Shown here piece by piece: positions 52,246 through 61,468 of a stretch of 64,000 bases of DNA. Positions within the stretch are counted from its first letter, which is position 1, and each line of letters starts with the position of its first letter. Both the position numbers and the translations under genes were made by a program. Below the pieces are notes generated by a model. It saw nothing but the letters and a program-made list of their open reading frames with translations, searched no databases and was not told where the DNA came from. Source of the DNA: CAYMZZ01 sp046297935 (lineage in GTDB: Bacteria > Bacteroidota > Bacteroidia > Chitinophagales > Chitinophagaceae); NCBI GenBank assembly GCA_046297935.1, contig JBKBHA010000008.1:1-64000 (forward strand). The letters run 5' to 3'.

Positions 52246-53538
52246 TTGAACTACCTGTTATTCATCACTTATCTTCTCTTTTTTAGCTGGCTGGTAACAC
52301 GCGTTCGCTTTTTTTCGGAAACCGGCCTCAGCAAGCCTGTTCTGATCATGCTTTTTCTGCTAAAAGTGATGGCGGGCATTTTTTATGGCTGGATGGGCGT
52401 GTATTATGGCACAACAGCCCAAATGGTGGATACCTGGCATTTTCATGAACAGGGAAAAATTGAATACCAGATACTTTGGGATAATCCGACGGAATATTTC
52501 AGCAACCTTTTCATCAGCAACTACCCGCACGGCTATGAGGGATTCTTTGCCTCGTCTGAGTCGTACTGGAACGACCTCAAGTCGAACGTGTTCATTAAAT
52601 TCATTTCAATTCTACACTTGTTCAGTTTTGAAAACTATTACATCAATGTAATTTTCTATTCATTTCTCACTTTCTTCGGCCCGGTTGCACTTTTCCGGGT
52701 ATTGAAAGATCGCTTCCCAATGCGACAAAAAGCCCTGACCATTGGCGTTTTCCTGATTCCCTCGTTTCTGTACTGGTGTAGTGGCTTACATAAAGACGGC
52801 TTGTTATTTTTGGGTATCAGTCTGGTTGTATTTCATACCTGGCGCCTCATCAAGAATAAAAAAGTACTGAGCAGTGCTTTTTTTGGTATTGCGCTGGGGG
52901 TGTTGTTGATGTTTTTAATGCGCAATTTTTTGTTGGTAGTGCTGGCACCAGCCATTATTGCCTGGTGTTTAACCGTTAGGTTCCGTATTCGGGCCTGGAT
53001 AAGTTTTACCGGCACCTATCTGATCTTTATTTTACTGTTCTTTAATCTTCGGTATATTTTCCCGGCGCTTGATCTGCCTCAGGCCGTGGTAAACAAACAA
53101 CAGGCTTTTTTGAAACTGAAGGGAACCAGCAATATCGCCATTTCGGAACTGGAACCAACAGCGTCCAGCTTTTTACAACGTACACCACAGGCCATATTGT
53201 TAAGTACGCTAAGACCCTATCCTTCCGATATCCGACACCTGCCATCATTGTTCGCAGCAGTTGAAACGATTTTGTTACTCCTTATCATGGCTCTTTCTGT
53301 TTGTTTTGCATTCCCTCACCGCAGGCGGGGTGATCCGCTAATGTATTTTCTTCTTTTCTTTTCACTTTCGCTATTGCTTGTCATCGGGTTCAGCGTAAAT
53401 AATCTGGGAGCTATTGTTCGGTACCGGAGCATCGTGCTGCCCTTTTTACTTGCTCCTGCGCTTGCGGGAACCAATTGGAACCGTATTCTTGAATTAATTT
53501 CGAACGGCAAAAACCGTTCTGCCACCCCGACACTATGA
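52246..53538 (+). CDS. Polytopic membrane protein of unknown function (about 11 TM)
   Basis: The protein has about 430 residues with roughly eleven hydrophobic segments (NYLLFITYLLFFSWLVTRVRF is the first; later LLFLGISLVVFHTW, GIALGVLLMFLMRNFLL). A polar loop with WHFHEQGKIEYQIL lies between TM2 and TM3. The pattern resembles EpsG/O-antigen-polymerase-like or GT-C glycosyltransferase proteins. No ATG lies near the start; TTG 52246 preceded by AAGGA fits, though GTG 52177 is possible. Its stop overlaps the next gene by 4 nt (ATGA). Confidence 0.8.
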   Translation: MNYLLFITYLLFFSWLVTRVRFFSETGLSKPVLIMLFLLKVMAGIFYGWMGVYYGTTAQMVDTWHFHEQGKIEYQILWDNPTEYFSNLFISNYPHGYEGFFASSESYWNDLKSNVFIKFISILHLFSFENYYINVIFYSFLTFFGPVALFRVLKDRFPMRQKALTIGVFLIPSFLYWCSGLHKDGLLFLGISLVVFHTWRLIKNKKVLSSAFFGIALGVLLMFLMRNFLLVVLAPAIIAWCLTVRFRIRAWISFTGTYLIFILLFFNLRYIFPALDLPQAVVNKQQAFLKLKGTSNIAISELEPTASSFLQRTPQAILLSTLRPYPSDIRHLPSLFAAVETILLLLIMALSVCFAFPHRRRGDPLMYFLLFFSLSLLLVIGFSVNNLGAIVRYRSIVLPFLLAPALAGTNWNRILELISNGKNRSATPTL

Positions 53539-54581
53539 TCAATCACGCCGATATAATTGAAAAAGCATGGAAAGGATATGACCTTTCCCGTACAATTGCC
53601 CGTATCGAAGATATTAGTCCGAATGTTAGCACCAACCATGTGTACCGGGTCACATTTGCCGACGACGACATTGTAATTGCCAAGCTTTCCAGCTTTGGGA
53701 AATATGAACATTTTAAAGAGGATCACCGGATCATTCATGCAATGGCCAACAATCTGTTGTATCCTTTTGAAAACCTGCTTGCCAAAAGCCTGCTGAAAAA
53801 TAATCGGGTATACACTTATCGCTACAAAAAAGGCAAGAATGACGTTTGGGTAGTTTTTTATAATCCCAGCCGTGTTATGCAAAGGCTGCCGCGACGGCTC
53901 GACGACTCGCTGGTGCGCAGCCTCGGCCGACAAATTGGGAAATTCCATATCGCCTGCAGCCGAATCCGAAATGTATTGCCCAAAAGCAGCAAGACACTGC
54001 GAACAGATATCAACACGCTGCTTGATATGTTGGAAACGCAGGAAAAGAAGATGGGTACCAAAGCGCAGGTTGAAATGTTGCGCCACCACTGTGAGCAGTT
54101 CCTGAAGAATCGTAACAAATGTAATGCCGGCAGTTTTGAGATTATTCCCGTTTTCATCGACTGGAATATCGGGAACTTTTCGGTGGTCAATAAACATGAA
54201 CTCTATAGCCGCTGGGATTACGATTGGTTTCGGATGAGCAGCCGCATGCTTGATTTTTATTTTTTCAGCCGTGTAGTCAGCGATGGCGGCGACAAGACGG
54301 TTTTCAGCTACCTGATTGATCCGATGATGGAAGACCGTTTTCTGCTTTTCTTGTCCGAATATCACAAAGTAAATCCACTTTCGGCGAACGAAATACGGTT
54401 TTTGAGGGAAGTATATCGCTTTTTCATTCTCAACTATGTGGTGAAAAATGGGAACTACTTTTTTGCCGAACCTTATGCCAGCAAACTGAAAGCCGAGGCA
54501 TTCGATATTTATCTACCGTCAGTCGACCGCGACTTCGATCCGGACAAAATTATTGCTCACCTGAAGATTAAAGAAAGATGA
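53535..54581 (+). CDS. Aminoglycoside phosphotransferase-fold (APH-like) kinase
   Basis: The protein has 348 residues. Near residue 208 FIDWNIGNFSV corresponds to the HGDLHPGN catalytic loop of APH/choline kinases, keeping Asp and Asn but not the His. RWDYDWFRMSSRMLDFYFFSR follows as the metal-binding (DFD-like) region. The N-terminal kinase lobe ends in VAKLS-type strand (DIVIAKLSSFG). The substrate is unknown. The start overlaps the membrane-protein stop by 4 nt and the stop overlaps the HAD gene by 4 nt. Confidence 0.8.
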   Translation: MINHADIIEKAWKGYDLSRTIARIEDISPNVSTNHVYRVTFADDDIVIAKLSSFGKYEHFKEDHRIIHAMANNLLYPFENLLAKSLLKNNRVYTYRYKKGKNDVWVVFYNPSRVMQRLPRRLDDSLVRSLGRQIGKFHIACSRIRNVLPKSSKTLRTDINTLLDMLETQEKKMGTKAQVEMLRHHCEQFLKNRNKCNAGSFEIIPVFIDWNIGNFSVVNKHELYSRWDYDWFRMSSRMLDFYFFSRVVSDGGDKTVFSYLIDPMMEDRFLLFLSEYHKVNPLSANEIRFLREVYRFFILNYVVKNGNYFFAEPYASKLKAEAFDIYLPSVDRDFDPDKIIAHLKIKER

Positions 54582-55447
54582 AAGACTTCAAAACACTGCT
54601 CTCGAATTACAAAGTCATCTTTTTCGATTCCTATGGCGTGATCCGAAACTATAACGGGTTAATTCCCGGAATTCGTAACACATTTGAGTGGCTACGTTCA
54701 GAAGGAAAGCCGTACTATGTTATTACTAACGACGCCAGCCGCAGTCCGGAGCTGCTGGTTGAAAATTTACATCGTACCGGTCTTGATCTGATTGAGCCCT
54801 GGCAAATCATCAGTTCAGGTATGCTGGCGAAAGAATTCCTCGATAACAAAGTCAGGACCGGGCTGGTAGCCTACATGGGCACGGAAAATTCAGCTCATTA
54901 TATTGAGCATCCAGGACTTGATATTATACCCATTCAGGAAGTGAATGAAAGGAACAGCGATCAAATTACTGCACTGGTACTGCTCGACGATGAAGGATTT
55001 GAATGGCTGGATGGAATGAATAAGGCGGTGAATCTGCTCCGCTGGCGCAGCATCCCAGCCATTGTGGCGAACCCTGATGGAGCTTACCCCATTTCCAAAC
55101 ATGAAGTAGGGATCGCCATTGGAGGTATCTCCTGGATGATCGAAAAGATTACAGGCAAGAAATTTATTCGATTTGGCAAACCCGACTCACAAATATTCAT
55201 GTTTGCCTGGGAACTGGTGAAGGAACGGTTTCCGGATATCAATAAGAAAGATATCCTAATGGTAGGCGATACGCTTCACACCGACATCCTGGGTGGCAAC
55301 AAGTTTGGGCTCGATACCGCACTGGTGCTTACAGGCAATATTCTTCCCGAAGACGCCGAAACCCGTATTATTTCGTCAGGAATTGCACCCACATTTATCT
55401 GCACTTCGGCTGTAATTGACAATCAGTTGGACATTTATAACAGATAA
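54578..55447 (+). CDS. HAD-superfamily class IIA hydrolase with DxYG motif
   Basis: The protein has 289 residues. Motif I is FFDSYGVIRNYNG (Asp17; Tyr19 in place of the usual second Asp), motif II is VITNDASRSPE, and the C2 cap and the end IGKP-type loop (RFGKPDSQIFMFAWELV, MVGDTLHTDILGGNKFGLDT) match NagD-like HAD-IIA proteins. The DxYG variant recalls haloacid dehalogenases and the TIGR01459-like subgroup. It overlaps the kinase gene by 4 nt. Confidence 0.85.
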   Translation: MKDFKTLLSNYKVIFFDSYGVIRNYNGLIPGIRNTFEWLRSEGKPYYVITNDASRSPELLVENLHRTGLDLIEPWQIISSGMLAKEFLDNKVRTGLVAYMGTENSAHYIEHPGLDIIPIQEVNERNSDQITALVLLDDEGFEWLDGMNKAVNLLRWRSIPAIVANPDGAYPISKHEVGIAIGGISWMIEKITGKKFIRFGKPDSQIFMFAWELVKERFPDINKKDILMVGDTLHTDILGGNKFGLDTALVLTGNILPEDAETRIISSGIAPTFICTSAVIDNQLDIYNR

Positions 55448-55513
55448 GAAAGTAACTGAGAGCTGGTAAACTCAGATAGAAAAGAACTATGACACCGCTC
55501 CCAACAATCATTG

Positions 55514-56581
55514 ATGAAAAAGTTAGTCATATTTTTTAGTTGGCTATTGCTGACATCTGGCCCGGCAAAAGCTCAGCATCCTGTATACCGTAATCTGGTT
55601 ATGGAAGGAGGAGGCGTGCGTGCCTTTGCCTACGCGGGTGCACTTCAAGTACTCGACAGCCTGCATTTACTCGATTCGCTGGAGCGTGTCGGCGGCACGT
55701 CGGCGGGGGCTATTCAGGCAACACTTTTGGCAATCGGTTATAAGCCGGACGAAATCGGCGAAATTGCGCAGCGGGTTCCGCTTAGGCAATTCAATGATGG
55801 GAGCTGGTTTTTTCCTGCCGGCATCAGAAGATTGCGAAGGCAGTTCGGCTGGTACAAAGGAGACCATGTGCGCGATTGGATAGCGGCACTTATAGCTGCG
55901 AAAACAGGCAATGCGCTGATCACTTTTGGCCAATTACATGCAAAAAGAAATGAAGAGGGGTATAAAGACCTTTATATTACAGGAACGGACCTGACCTGGC
56001 AATGTCTGCGTGTATTTTCACACGAAACTCACCCCGATATGCGTATTCAGGATGCGGTGCGGATCAGCATTTCCATTCCGCTCTATTACCGTCCGGTGTT
56101 AATCGATAGTGCGGGCCATGTGTATGAAAGCAACGACACAAACAAGCCACTTCATGTAATGGCCGACGGCGGAATTCTTGGCAATTATCCAATCTTCCTT
56201 TTCGACAGCACCCGGTTCATCCGTACCGAGCATCATAGCAGCACTAACTACTTTGTAGAAAATCCCGAAACACTGGGATTGTTAATGGAAATGCCTGCGC
56301 AGATTGATTACAATACTTACTATCGTGGAAGCAGCCCAATTCAAATTGTTAGTCTGAGCCAGTATGTGCAGGCTCTTTATCGTACCATTGTCGACAAAAG
56401 CAACCCCGATGGAACCAATGGTTATAAGTACCGGCGAACCATTGCGATCAGCAATCTCGATTTGTCGGGAAGGGTGCGAAAGCTGCGCAGACGGACGATA
56501 CTTAGCCTGATTGAAAGTGGCCGACAGGCCGTACGGCAGTTTTTTAGACCAGGCACGAGCGAATCCATTTTGCTTCCGTAA
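55514..56581 (+). CDS. Exported patatin-like phospholipase
   Basis: The protein has 355 residues with a signal peptide (MKKLVIFFSWLLLTSGPAKAQ). The oxyanion loop MEGGGVRAFAYAGAL, the nucleophile GTSAGAIQA (Ser63) and the catalytic Asp in MADGGILGNYPI form the patatin Ser-Asp dyad. It should act on lipids in the periplasm or outer membrane. ATG 55514 is chosen; TTG at 55511 is in frame but adds nothing. It lies 66 nt after the HAD gene, possibly a separate unit. Confidence 0.92.
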   Translation: MKKLVIFFSWLLLTSGPAKAQHPVYRNLVMEGGGVRAFAYAGALQVLDSLHLLDSLERVGGTSAGAIQATLLAIGYKPDEIGEIAQRVPLRQFNDGSWFFPAGIRRLRRQFGWYKGDHVRDWIAALIAAKTGNALITFGQLHAKRNEEGYKDLYITGTDLTWQCLRVFSHETHPDMRIQDAVRISISIPLYYRPVLIDSAGHVYESNDTNKPLHVMADGGILGNYPIFLFDSTRFIRTEHHSSTNYFVENPETLGLLMEMPAQIDYNTYYRGSSPIQIVSLSQYVQALYRTIVDKSNPDGTNGYKYRRTIAISNLDLSGRVRKLRRRTILSLIESGRQAVRQFFRPGTSESILLP

Positions 56582-56801
56582 GGTGACGACCAGCCTAACT
56601 GCCGGCGAAGTCGGGTACCAGAAATACGTCTCAATAAATTATAAATTTTTATAATTAATGACTTTTTCGGCTTTTTCCCCAATTTTTCACCATTTTAGGT
56701 CCATAAATCGAAATTTACAAGGAACCTAACGACCGTTTTCGCTAAAATGAGCTAAAATTGTGCATTATTACAATTCACAATCTAAAAACCACTTTGAGTT
56801 T

Positions 56802-57815
56802 ATGTCACTAGCGAAACTTGAGTATGTTTGGCTCGATGGTTACAAGCCCACGCAAAGCTTGCGAAGCAAGACCAAAATCGTAAAGAATTTCAGCGGTAAG
56901 CTGGAAGATTGCCCCATGTGGAGTTTTGATGGTTCTTCAACTGAACAGGCACCAGGTGGTTCTTCAGATTGTTTGCTTAAGCCTGTGTACATTATTCCTG
57001 ACCCGGAGCGCAAGAACGCTTTCCTGGTGATGGCCGAAGTGTTGAATGCGGACGGAACGCCGCATGTGAGCAATGGTCGCGCAACTATTGACGACGACGA
57101 CAACGATTTCTGGTTTGGTTTTGAGCAGGAATATTTCCTATGGGATCCTGCCACCAATAAGCCGCTCGGCTTTCCTTCCGGCGGATACCCAGGTCCACAG
57201 GGCCCCTACTATTGTTCTGTTGGCGCCAACAATGCATTCGGCCGCCAGATTGTGGAAGAACATTTGGATGCCTGCCTTGAGGCTGGATTGAATGTGGAAG
57301 GTATAAATGCTGAAGTGGCCGCCGGTCAATGGGAGTTTCAGATTTTTGCCAAAGGGGCAAAAGAAGCTGGCGACCAGATCTGGCTGGGTCGATACCTGCT
57401 GGAGCGGATTGGAGAAAAATATGGTGTAGCGGTTAACTGGCATTGTAAGCCGTTGGGAGCGCTGGACTGGAATGGTAGCGGTATGCACGCCAACTTCTCC
57501 AACAGCCTGCTTCGTAATGGTGGCAGCAAAGACGTATTCGACAAGGTTTGCGAAGCTTTTCGTCCTGTGGTGAAAGAACATATTGAAGTGTATGGCGCCG
57601 ACAACCACTTGCGCCTGACGGGTAAACATGAAACAGCCAGCATTCACGATTTCAGTTATGGTGTATCTGACCGTGGCGCCTCTATCCGCATCCCGGTGGG
57701 CGTACCTGTAAATGGCTGGAAAGGATATCTCGAAGATCGCCGTCCCAATTCTGCAGCAGATCCTTATAAAGTGGCTGCAAGAATTATCAAAACAGTGAAA
57801 GCAGTTAAAGCCTAA
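56802..57815 (+). CDS. Glutamine synthetase type II (GSII, eukaryote-like)
   Basis: The protein has 337 residues, the short GSII form rather than the 470-residue GSI. The beta-grasp N-terminal part (LEYVWLDGYKPTQSLRSKT, WSFDGSSTEQAPG) and the catalytic segments FGFEQEYFLWDP, NAEVAAGQWEFQ and TGKHETASIHDF-like are clear. It makes glutamine from glutamate and ammonia. The ATG at 56802 is chosen because a GTG 14 codons upstream gives residues with no family match. It is followed by a long terminator and by GSIII. Confidence 0.93.
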   Translation: MSLAKLEYVWLDGYKPTQSLRSKTKIVKNFSGKLEDCPMWSFDGSSTEQAPGGSSDCLLKPVYIIPDPERKNAFLVMAEVLNADGTPHVSNGRATIDDDDNDFWFGFEQEYFLWDPATNKPLGFPSGGYPGPQGPYYCSVGANNAFGRQIVEEHLDACLEAGLNVEGINAEVAAGQWEFQIFAKGAKEAGDQIWLGRYLLERIGEKYGVAVNWHCKPLGALDWNGSGMHANFSNSLLRNGGSKDVFDKVCEAFRPVVKEHIEVYGADNHLRLTGKHETASIHDFSYGVSDRGASIRIPVGVPVNGWKGYLEDRRPNSAADPYKVAARIIKTVKAVKA

Positions 57816-57841
57816 GGTTAAAGCCGGCTGTAAGAAAATAC

Positions 57842-57910
57842 ATGTGCTAATTTGATAATTTGGGAGTTCTGGCGAAGAACAACCGAATTTATCAAATTAG
57901 CACATTTTTT
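57842..57910 (+). terminator. Long-stem terminator of the GSII gene
   Basis: Perfect 17-nt arms (57842-57858 and 57889-57905) surround a 30-nt loop, followed by T5. It contains the dispersed word CTAATTTGATAATTT. It lies 27 nt after the GSII stop and before the glnN promoter. Confidence 0.85.
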
Positions 57911-57925
57911 ATTGACGTTTTGGAA

Positions 57926-57933
57926 TAGATTTG
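57926..57933 (+). promoter_or_regulatory. -7 box for the type III glutamine synthetase gene
   Basis: TAGATTTG matches TAnnTTTG and lies 33 nt before the ATG at 57967. The -33 region overlaps the GSII terminator and has no strong TTG. Confidence 0.5.
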
Positions 57934-57966
57934 CCTTCCACACTTCACATTTAAAAAATTAATATT

Positions 57967-60156
57967 ATGTCGTTGAGGTTTAATGCGCTGAATAAACTGA
58001 CTGAAAAAGAAGCAGTGCCTTTTGAAGGAGCCAGCAAAGTGACGGCTGTGTTTGGTGAATATGTGTTTGACCTTAAAAAGGCGCGGCAGTACCTGAGCGA
58101 CGAAGCATATAAAAGTTTGACCGCTTCGATACGTGCAGGACAAAAGATACAGCGCAATGTAGCCAATCAGATTGCCAACGGCATTCGGGCCTGGGCTGAG
58201 TCGATGGGTGTTACGCATTATACGCACTGGTTTCAGCCATTGACCGGTACCACTGCAGAAAAACACGATTCGTTTTTTACTCTCAAGGGAGATGGTACGC
58301 CCATTGAAGAGTTCGAAGGTGATGCACTGATTCAGCAGGAGCCCGACGCGTCTTCGTTTCCCAGTGGCGGTATACGAGCCACTTTTGAAGCACGCGGTTA
58401 TACAGCCTGGGACCCCTCCTCTCCTCCCTTTATTGTTCATATCGGCCCGGGTAAAACACTTTGTATCCCTACGATCTTCGTTTCGTATACCGGCGAATCG
58501 CTCGACTACAAAGCACCGCTGCTAAAAGCCGTAGAGGCGTTGAACAAAGCCGCCGTTGAAGTGTGCAATTACTTCGATAAAAACATTTCCCGCGTTACTC
58601 CAACGCTGGGATGGGAACAGGAATATTTTGTAATAGACGAAGCCCTGTTCAACGCAAGACCTGACCTGGTCATGTGCGGACGCACCGTGTTCGGGCACAA
58701 TTCGGCCAAGAACCAGCAACTGGAGGATCATTATTTCGGTTCCATTCCGGAAAGAGTATACGCATTCATGCGCGATTTTGAAGAAGAATGCTACCGCCTG
58801 GGTATTCCCTTGCGTACAAGACACAACGAGGTTGCGCCCGCTCAGTTTGAATGTGCGCCGATCTATGAAGAGATGAATCTGGCTGTAGATCACAATGCAT
58901 TGTTGATGGATATTATGGGTCGGGTATCGGCTCGTCACAAACTTCGCGTGCTGTTTCATGAAAAACCTTTTGCAGGCATCAATGGAAGTGGTAAACATAA
59001 CAACTGGAGCATGGCCACTGATACCGGTGTAAACCTGCTGGCACCGGGCAAAACGCCAAAGACCAATTTGATGTTCCTGACTTTCTTCGTTAACACGATT
59101 AAAGCAGTACACGATTATGCCGATGTGTTGCGCGCTTCTATTGCAAGCGCCCCTAACGATCATCGTTTAGGTGCCAATGAAGCACCGCCTGCCATCATTT
59201 CCGTGTTTATTGGTCAATACCTTAGCAAAGTGCTGGAAGATGTAAAAGAAAGAGTGAGCGAAAAATTTGACGAACAGGATGAGAGCATGTTGAAGATCGA
59301 TATTCACAAAAGCATACCTGAACTATTGCTCGACAATACTGACCGCAATCGCACTTCACCTTTTGCATTCACCGGAAACAAGTTTGAATTTCGCGCAGTA
59401 GGTTCATCGGCCAACTGCTCTAATCCCATGACGGTGTTGAATACCATTGTAGCGCAGACGCTGCGGCAGTTCAAAGACGATGTGGACAAACTGATTGAGC
59501 GTGGCGAGAAAAAGGAAATTGCGATTATGCATGTTATTCGCGAATATATTGTAGCCAGTGAAAAGATTTTGTTTGAAGGCGATGGTTATAGCGAGGCATG
59601 GGAAAAAGAAGCCGCACGCAGGGGCTTACCCAATCTGAAAACCACGCCGCTGGCTCTCGATGCCATGGTTACCGATAAGGCCAAAATTTTGTTCGAGCAA
59701 AATGGCATTTATTCGCATACCGAACTGGAAGCAAGGCATGAAATTGAGCTGGAAAAATACATTAAGAAAGTACAGATTGAGGGACGAATTATGGGTGAAC
59801 TGGCAACCAGCCATATCCTCCCTCCCGCTATTCGTTATCAGAATCTATTGGCCAAAAACATCAACGGCCTCAAGGCGATTGGCATGGATGAATCGGCCTA
59901 TAGCAATCAGAAACAGATCCTCGACAAAATATCGGAACATATTAACAAAGCCAGCGATCTGGTAGAGCGAATGATTGAAGCGCGAAAAGAGTGCAATACT
60001 ATTGATGACACCCGTACCAAAGCGCTTGCCTATCAGGAGAAAGTAAAGGATGAATTCTTCGATCAGATTCGATACCATGTTGATAAACTGGAACTCCTCG
60101 TGGATGATAGGGAATGGTATCTGCCGAAATACCGTGAGATGTTGTTCTTACGCTGA
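57967..60156 (+). CDS. glnN: Glutamine synthetase type III (GlnN)
   Basis: The protein has 729 residues, the usual GSIII length. The N-terminal VFGEYVFDLKKARQYL and the central catalytic segments TLGWEQEYFVIDEALF, FECAPIYEEMNLAVDHNALL and PFAGINGSGKHNNWSMATD identify it. It provides high-affinity ammonia assimilation and is the main GS of many Bacteroidota. It stands 151 nt after a GSII gene and has its own -7 box. Confidence 0.97.
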   Translation: MSLRFNALNKLTEKEAVPFEGASKVTAVFGEYVFDLKKARQYLSDEAYKSLTASIRAGQKIQRNVANQIANGIRAWAESMGVTHYTHWFQPLTGTTAEKHDSFFTLKGDGTPIEEFEGDALIQQEPDASSFPSGGIRATFEARGYTAWDPSSPPFIVHIGPGKTLCIPTIFVSYTGESLDYKAPLLKAVEALNKAAVEVCNYFDKNISRVTPTLGWEQEYFVIDEALFNARPDLVMCGRTVFGHNSAKNQQLEDHYFGSIPERVYAFMRDFEEECYRLGIPLRTRHNEVAPAQFECAPIYEEMNLAVDHNALLMDIMGRVSARHKLRVLFHEKPFAGINGSGKHNNWSMATDTGVNLLAPGKTPKTNLMFLTFFVNTIKAVHDYADVLRASIASAPNDHRLGANEAPPAIISVFIGQYLSKVLEDVKERVSEKFDEQDESMLKIDIHKSIPELLLDNTDRNRTSPFAFTGNKFEFRAVGSSANCSNPMTVLNTIVAQTLRQFKDDVDKLIERGEKKEIAIMHVIREYIVASEKILFEGDGYSEAWEKEAARRGLPNLKTTPLALDAMVTDKAKILFEQNGIYSHTELEARHEIELEKYIKKVQIEGRIMGELATSHILPPAIRYQNLLAKNINGLKAIGMDESAYSNQKQILDKISEHINKASDLVERMIEARKECNTIDDTRTKALAYQEKVKDEFFDQIRYHVDKLELLVDDREWYLPKYREMLFLR

Positions 60157-60167
60157 GAAGCGGGGAA

Positions 60168-60232
60168 GCTAATTTGATAATTTGCTAATTTGGGGATTCG
60201 CTGTTAAAGGCGGGTCCCCATTTTGCAAATGA
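60168..60232 (+). repeat. CTAATTTGATAATTTGCTAATTTG element and hairpin after glnN
   Basis: A GCTAATTTGATAATTT word, found also at 57846 and, altered, at 8396, is followed by a short repeat GCTAATTTGG. A TGGGGA/TCCCCA stem follows, about 15 nt apart. The 93-nt gap holds no gene; the stem may end glnN transcription, but its T-tract is weak. Confidence 0.5.
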
Positions 60233-60249
60233 ACTCTGCTTGATAATCA

Positions 60250-61209
60250 ATGAAAAGATTAGCTGTAAATAAGAAATTCTGGCGAAGAGCAGCATTGCTT
60301 TTCTTAACGTTGTTCATACTAATGAACGCAGTGGCATTTATGCATGCCTGGCGTTTTACGCATTTCAGCAGTGCGAACGGCAGTCGGGTTACAAGCGGCA
60401 GTCTTTCCTTTGGCCAAAAACTTAAGTATGCTTTGACTGGAGTTCCCAATCCACGCCCGCAAACAGGTGATACACCCGAGTCGGATTACAGGAATGTCGT
60501 TATCGACAGTACTTATCATACCAGCGCATGGTTCATTCCTGCAGATTCTTCCAAAGGGACTATCGTACTCCTGCACGGCTATGGCGGCGAAAAATCCAGT
60601 ATGCTGGACAAGGCTTCTATTTTGAAAACGTTGGGCTGGAACTGTCTGTTAATCGATTTCAGAGGCGGAGGTGCCAGCCCCGGAACCAAAACCAGCATTG
60701 GCTATTACGAGGCAGAACAGGTGGCGGCTGCTGTAAAATGGCTTGCTGATCAAAAACAGGGCCCGGTGTGGTTATTTGGAACATCCATGGGTGCTGCTGC
60801 TGCGCTGAGAGCTATCGCCCACGAGTCGGTGTCTGTTTCTGGATTAGTGTTGGAATGTCCTTTTGCAACATTATATGGTACAACTGCTGCGCGCTTTCGA
60901 ATGCAGGGTGTGCCTGCTTTTCCAATGGCCGGCCTGATTGTGTTTTGGGGAGGCGTACAACAAGGGTTCAACGGCTTTGCTCATAATCCGGTCGACTATG
61001 CCCGAGAAATAAAAATACCCACACTGCTTATGTGGGGCGAACAAGATCCCAAAGTGTCGGCTAACGAAACAGCAGCTATATTTGAAAACCTGAAAGGACC
61101 AAAACAACGAATCAACTTCCCCAATGCAGGGCACGAAAATTATCTGCTAAAATACAAGAACGAGTGGACCGACGCTATAAGCGGATTTCTTGCTAAATAC
61201 CAGCGATAG
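60250..61209 (+). CDS. Membrane-anchored alpha/beta hydrolase
   Basis: The protein has 319 residues. An N-terminal hydrophobic anchor (AALLFLTLFILMNAVAFMHA) places it at the membrane. The fold shows the oxyanion HGYGGEKSSMLDK, the nucleophile GTSMGAAAALR, the acid LMWGEQDPKVSAN and the His in NAGHENYLLKY. Serine hydrolase family; the substrate is unknown. It follows glnN and converges on the DUF1080 gene across a 49-bp inverted repeat. Confidence 0.88.
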   Translation: MKRLAVNKKFWRRAALLFLTLFILMNAVAFMHAWRFTHFSSANGSRVTSGSLSFGQKLKYALTGVPNPRPQTGDTPESDYRNVVIDSTYHTSAWFIPADSSKGTIVLLHGYGGEKSSMLDKASILKTLGWNCLLIDFRGGGASPGTKTSIGYYEAEQVAAAVKWLADQKQGPVWLFGTSMGAAAALRAIAHESVSVSGLVLECPFATLYGTTAARFRMQGVPAFPMAGLIVFWGGVQQGFNGFAHNPVDYAREIKIPTLLMWGEQDPKVSANETAAIFENLKGPKQRINFPNAGHENYLLKYKNEWTDAISGFLAKYQR

Positions 61210-61215
61210 CGAGAA

Positions 61216-61310
61216 AACGTTGTTGAATCGTTGAATCGTTGAGAGGTTGAATTGTTTAGGTGTTTTGTTGTTTAGGTGTTTAGTTGTTTAGGTGTTTAGC
61301 TGTAAAGAAT
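61216..61310. repeat. Tandem TTGAATCG and TTTAGGTGTT words
   Basis: Repeats of GTTGAATCG (61223-61245) and three copies of TTTAGGTGTTT, at 15-17-nt spacing, lie in the 259-nt spacer between convergent genes, just before the large inverted repeat. No gene is seen. Confidence 0.6.
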
Positions 61311-61447
61311 AATCTGCGTAAATCTGTGTAAAAATCTGCGTAAATCTGCGGGAACAGAAAAGCCGATACTGTAGGCGAGCAGCCCGAGGCAGCGATAGTT
61401 CTGTTCCCGCAGATTTACGCAGATTTTTACACAGATTTACGCAGATT
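61311..61447. repeat. Perfect 49-bp inverted repeat of TCTGCGTAAATCTG words
   Basis: Arms 61311-61359 and 61399-61447 are exact reverse complements across 49 bp with a 39-nt GC-rich loop. Each arm is itself built from AATCTGCGTAAATCTG-type words. It lies between the convergent alpha/beta-hydrolase and DUF1080 genes and would form a very stable hairpin or cruciform. It may be a terminator for both genes or a mobile-element relic. Confidence 0.85.
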
Positions 61448-61468
61448 TTAACGTCGATGGACTTCTTT

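Noticed and set aside
53316..54365. 349-residue antisense frame over the kinase gene
   Set aside because: The plus-strand kinase has family motifs, 4-nt overlaps with both neighbours and continuous codon use; the antisense frame has none.
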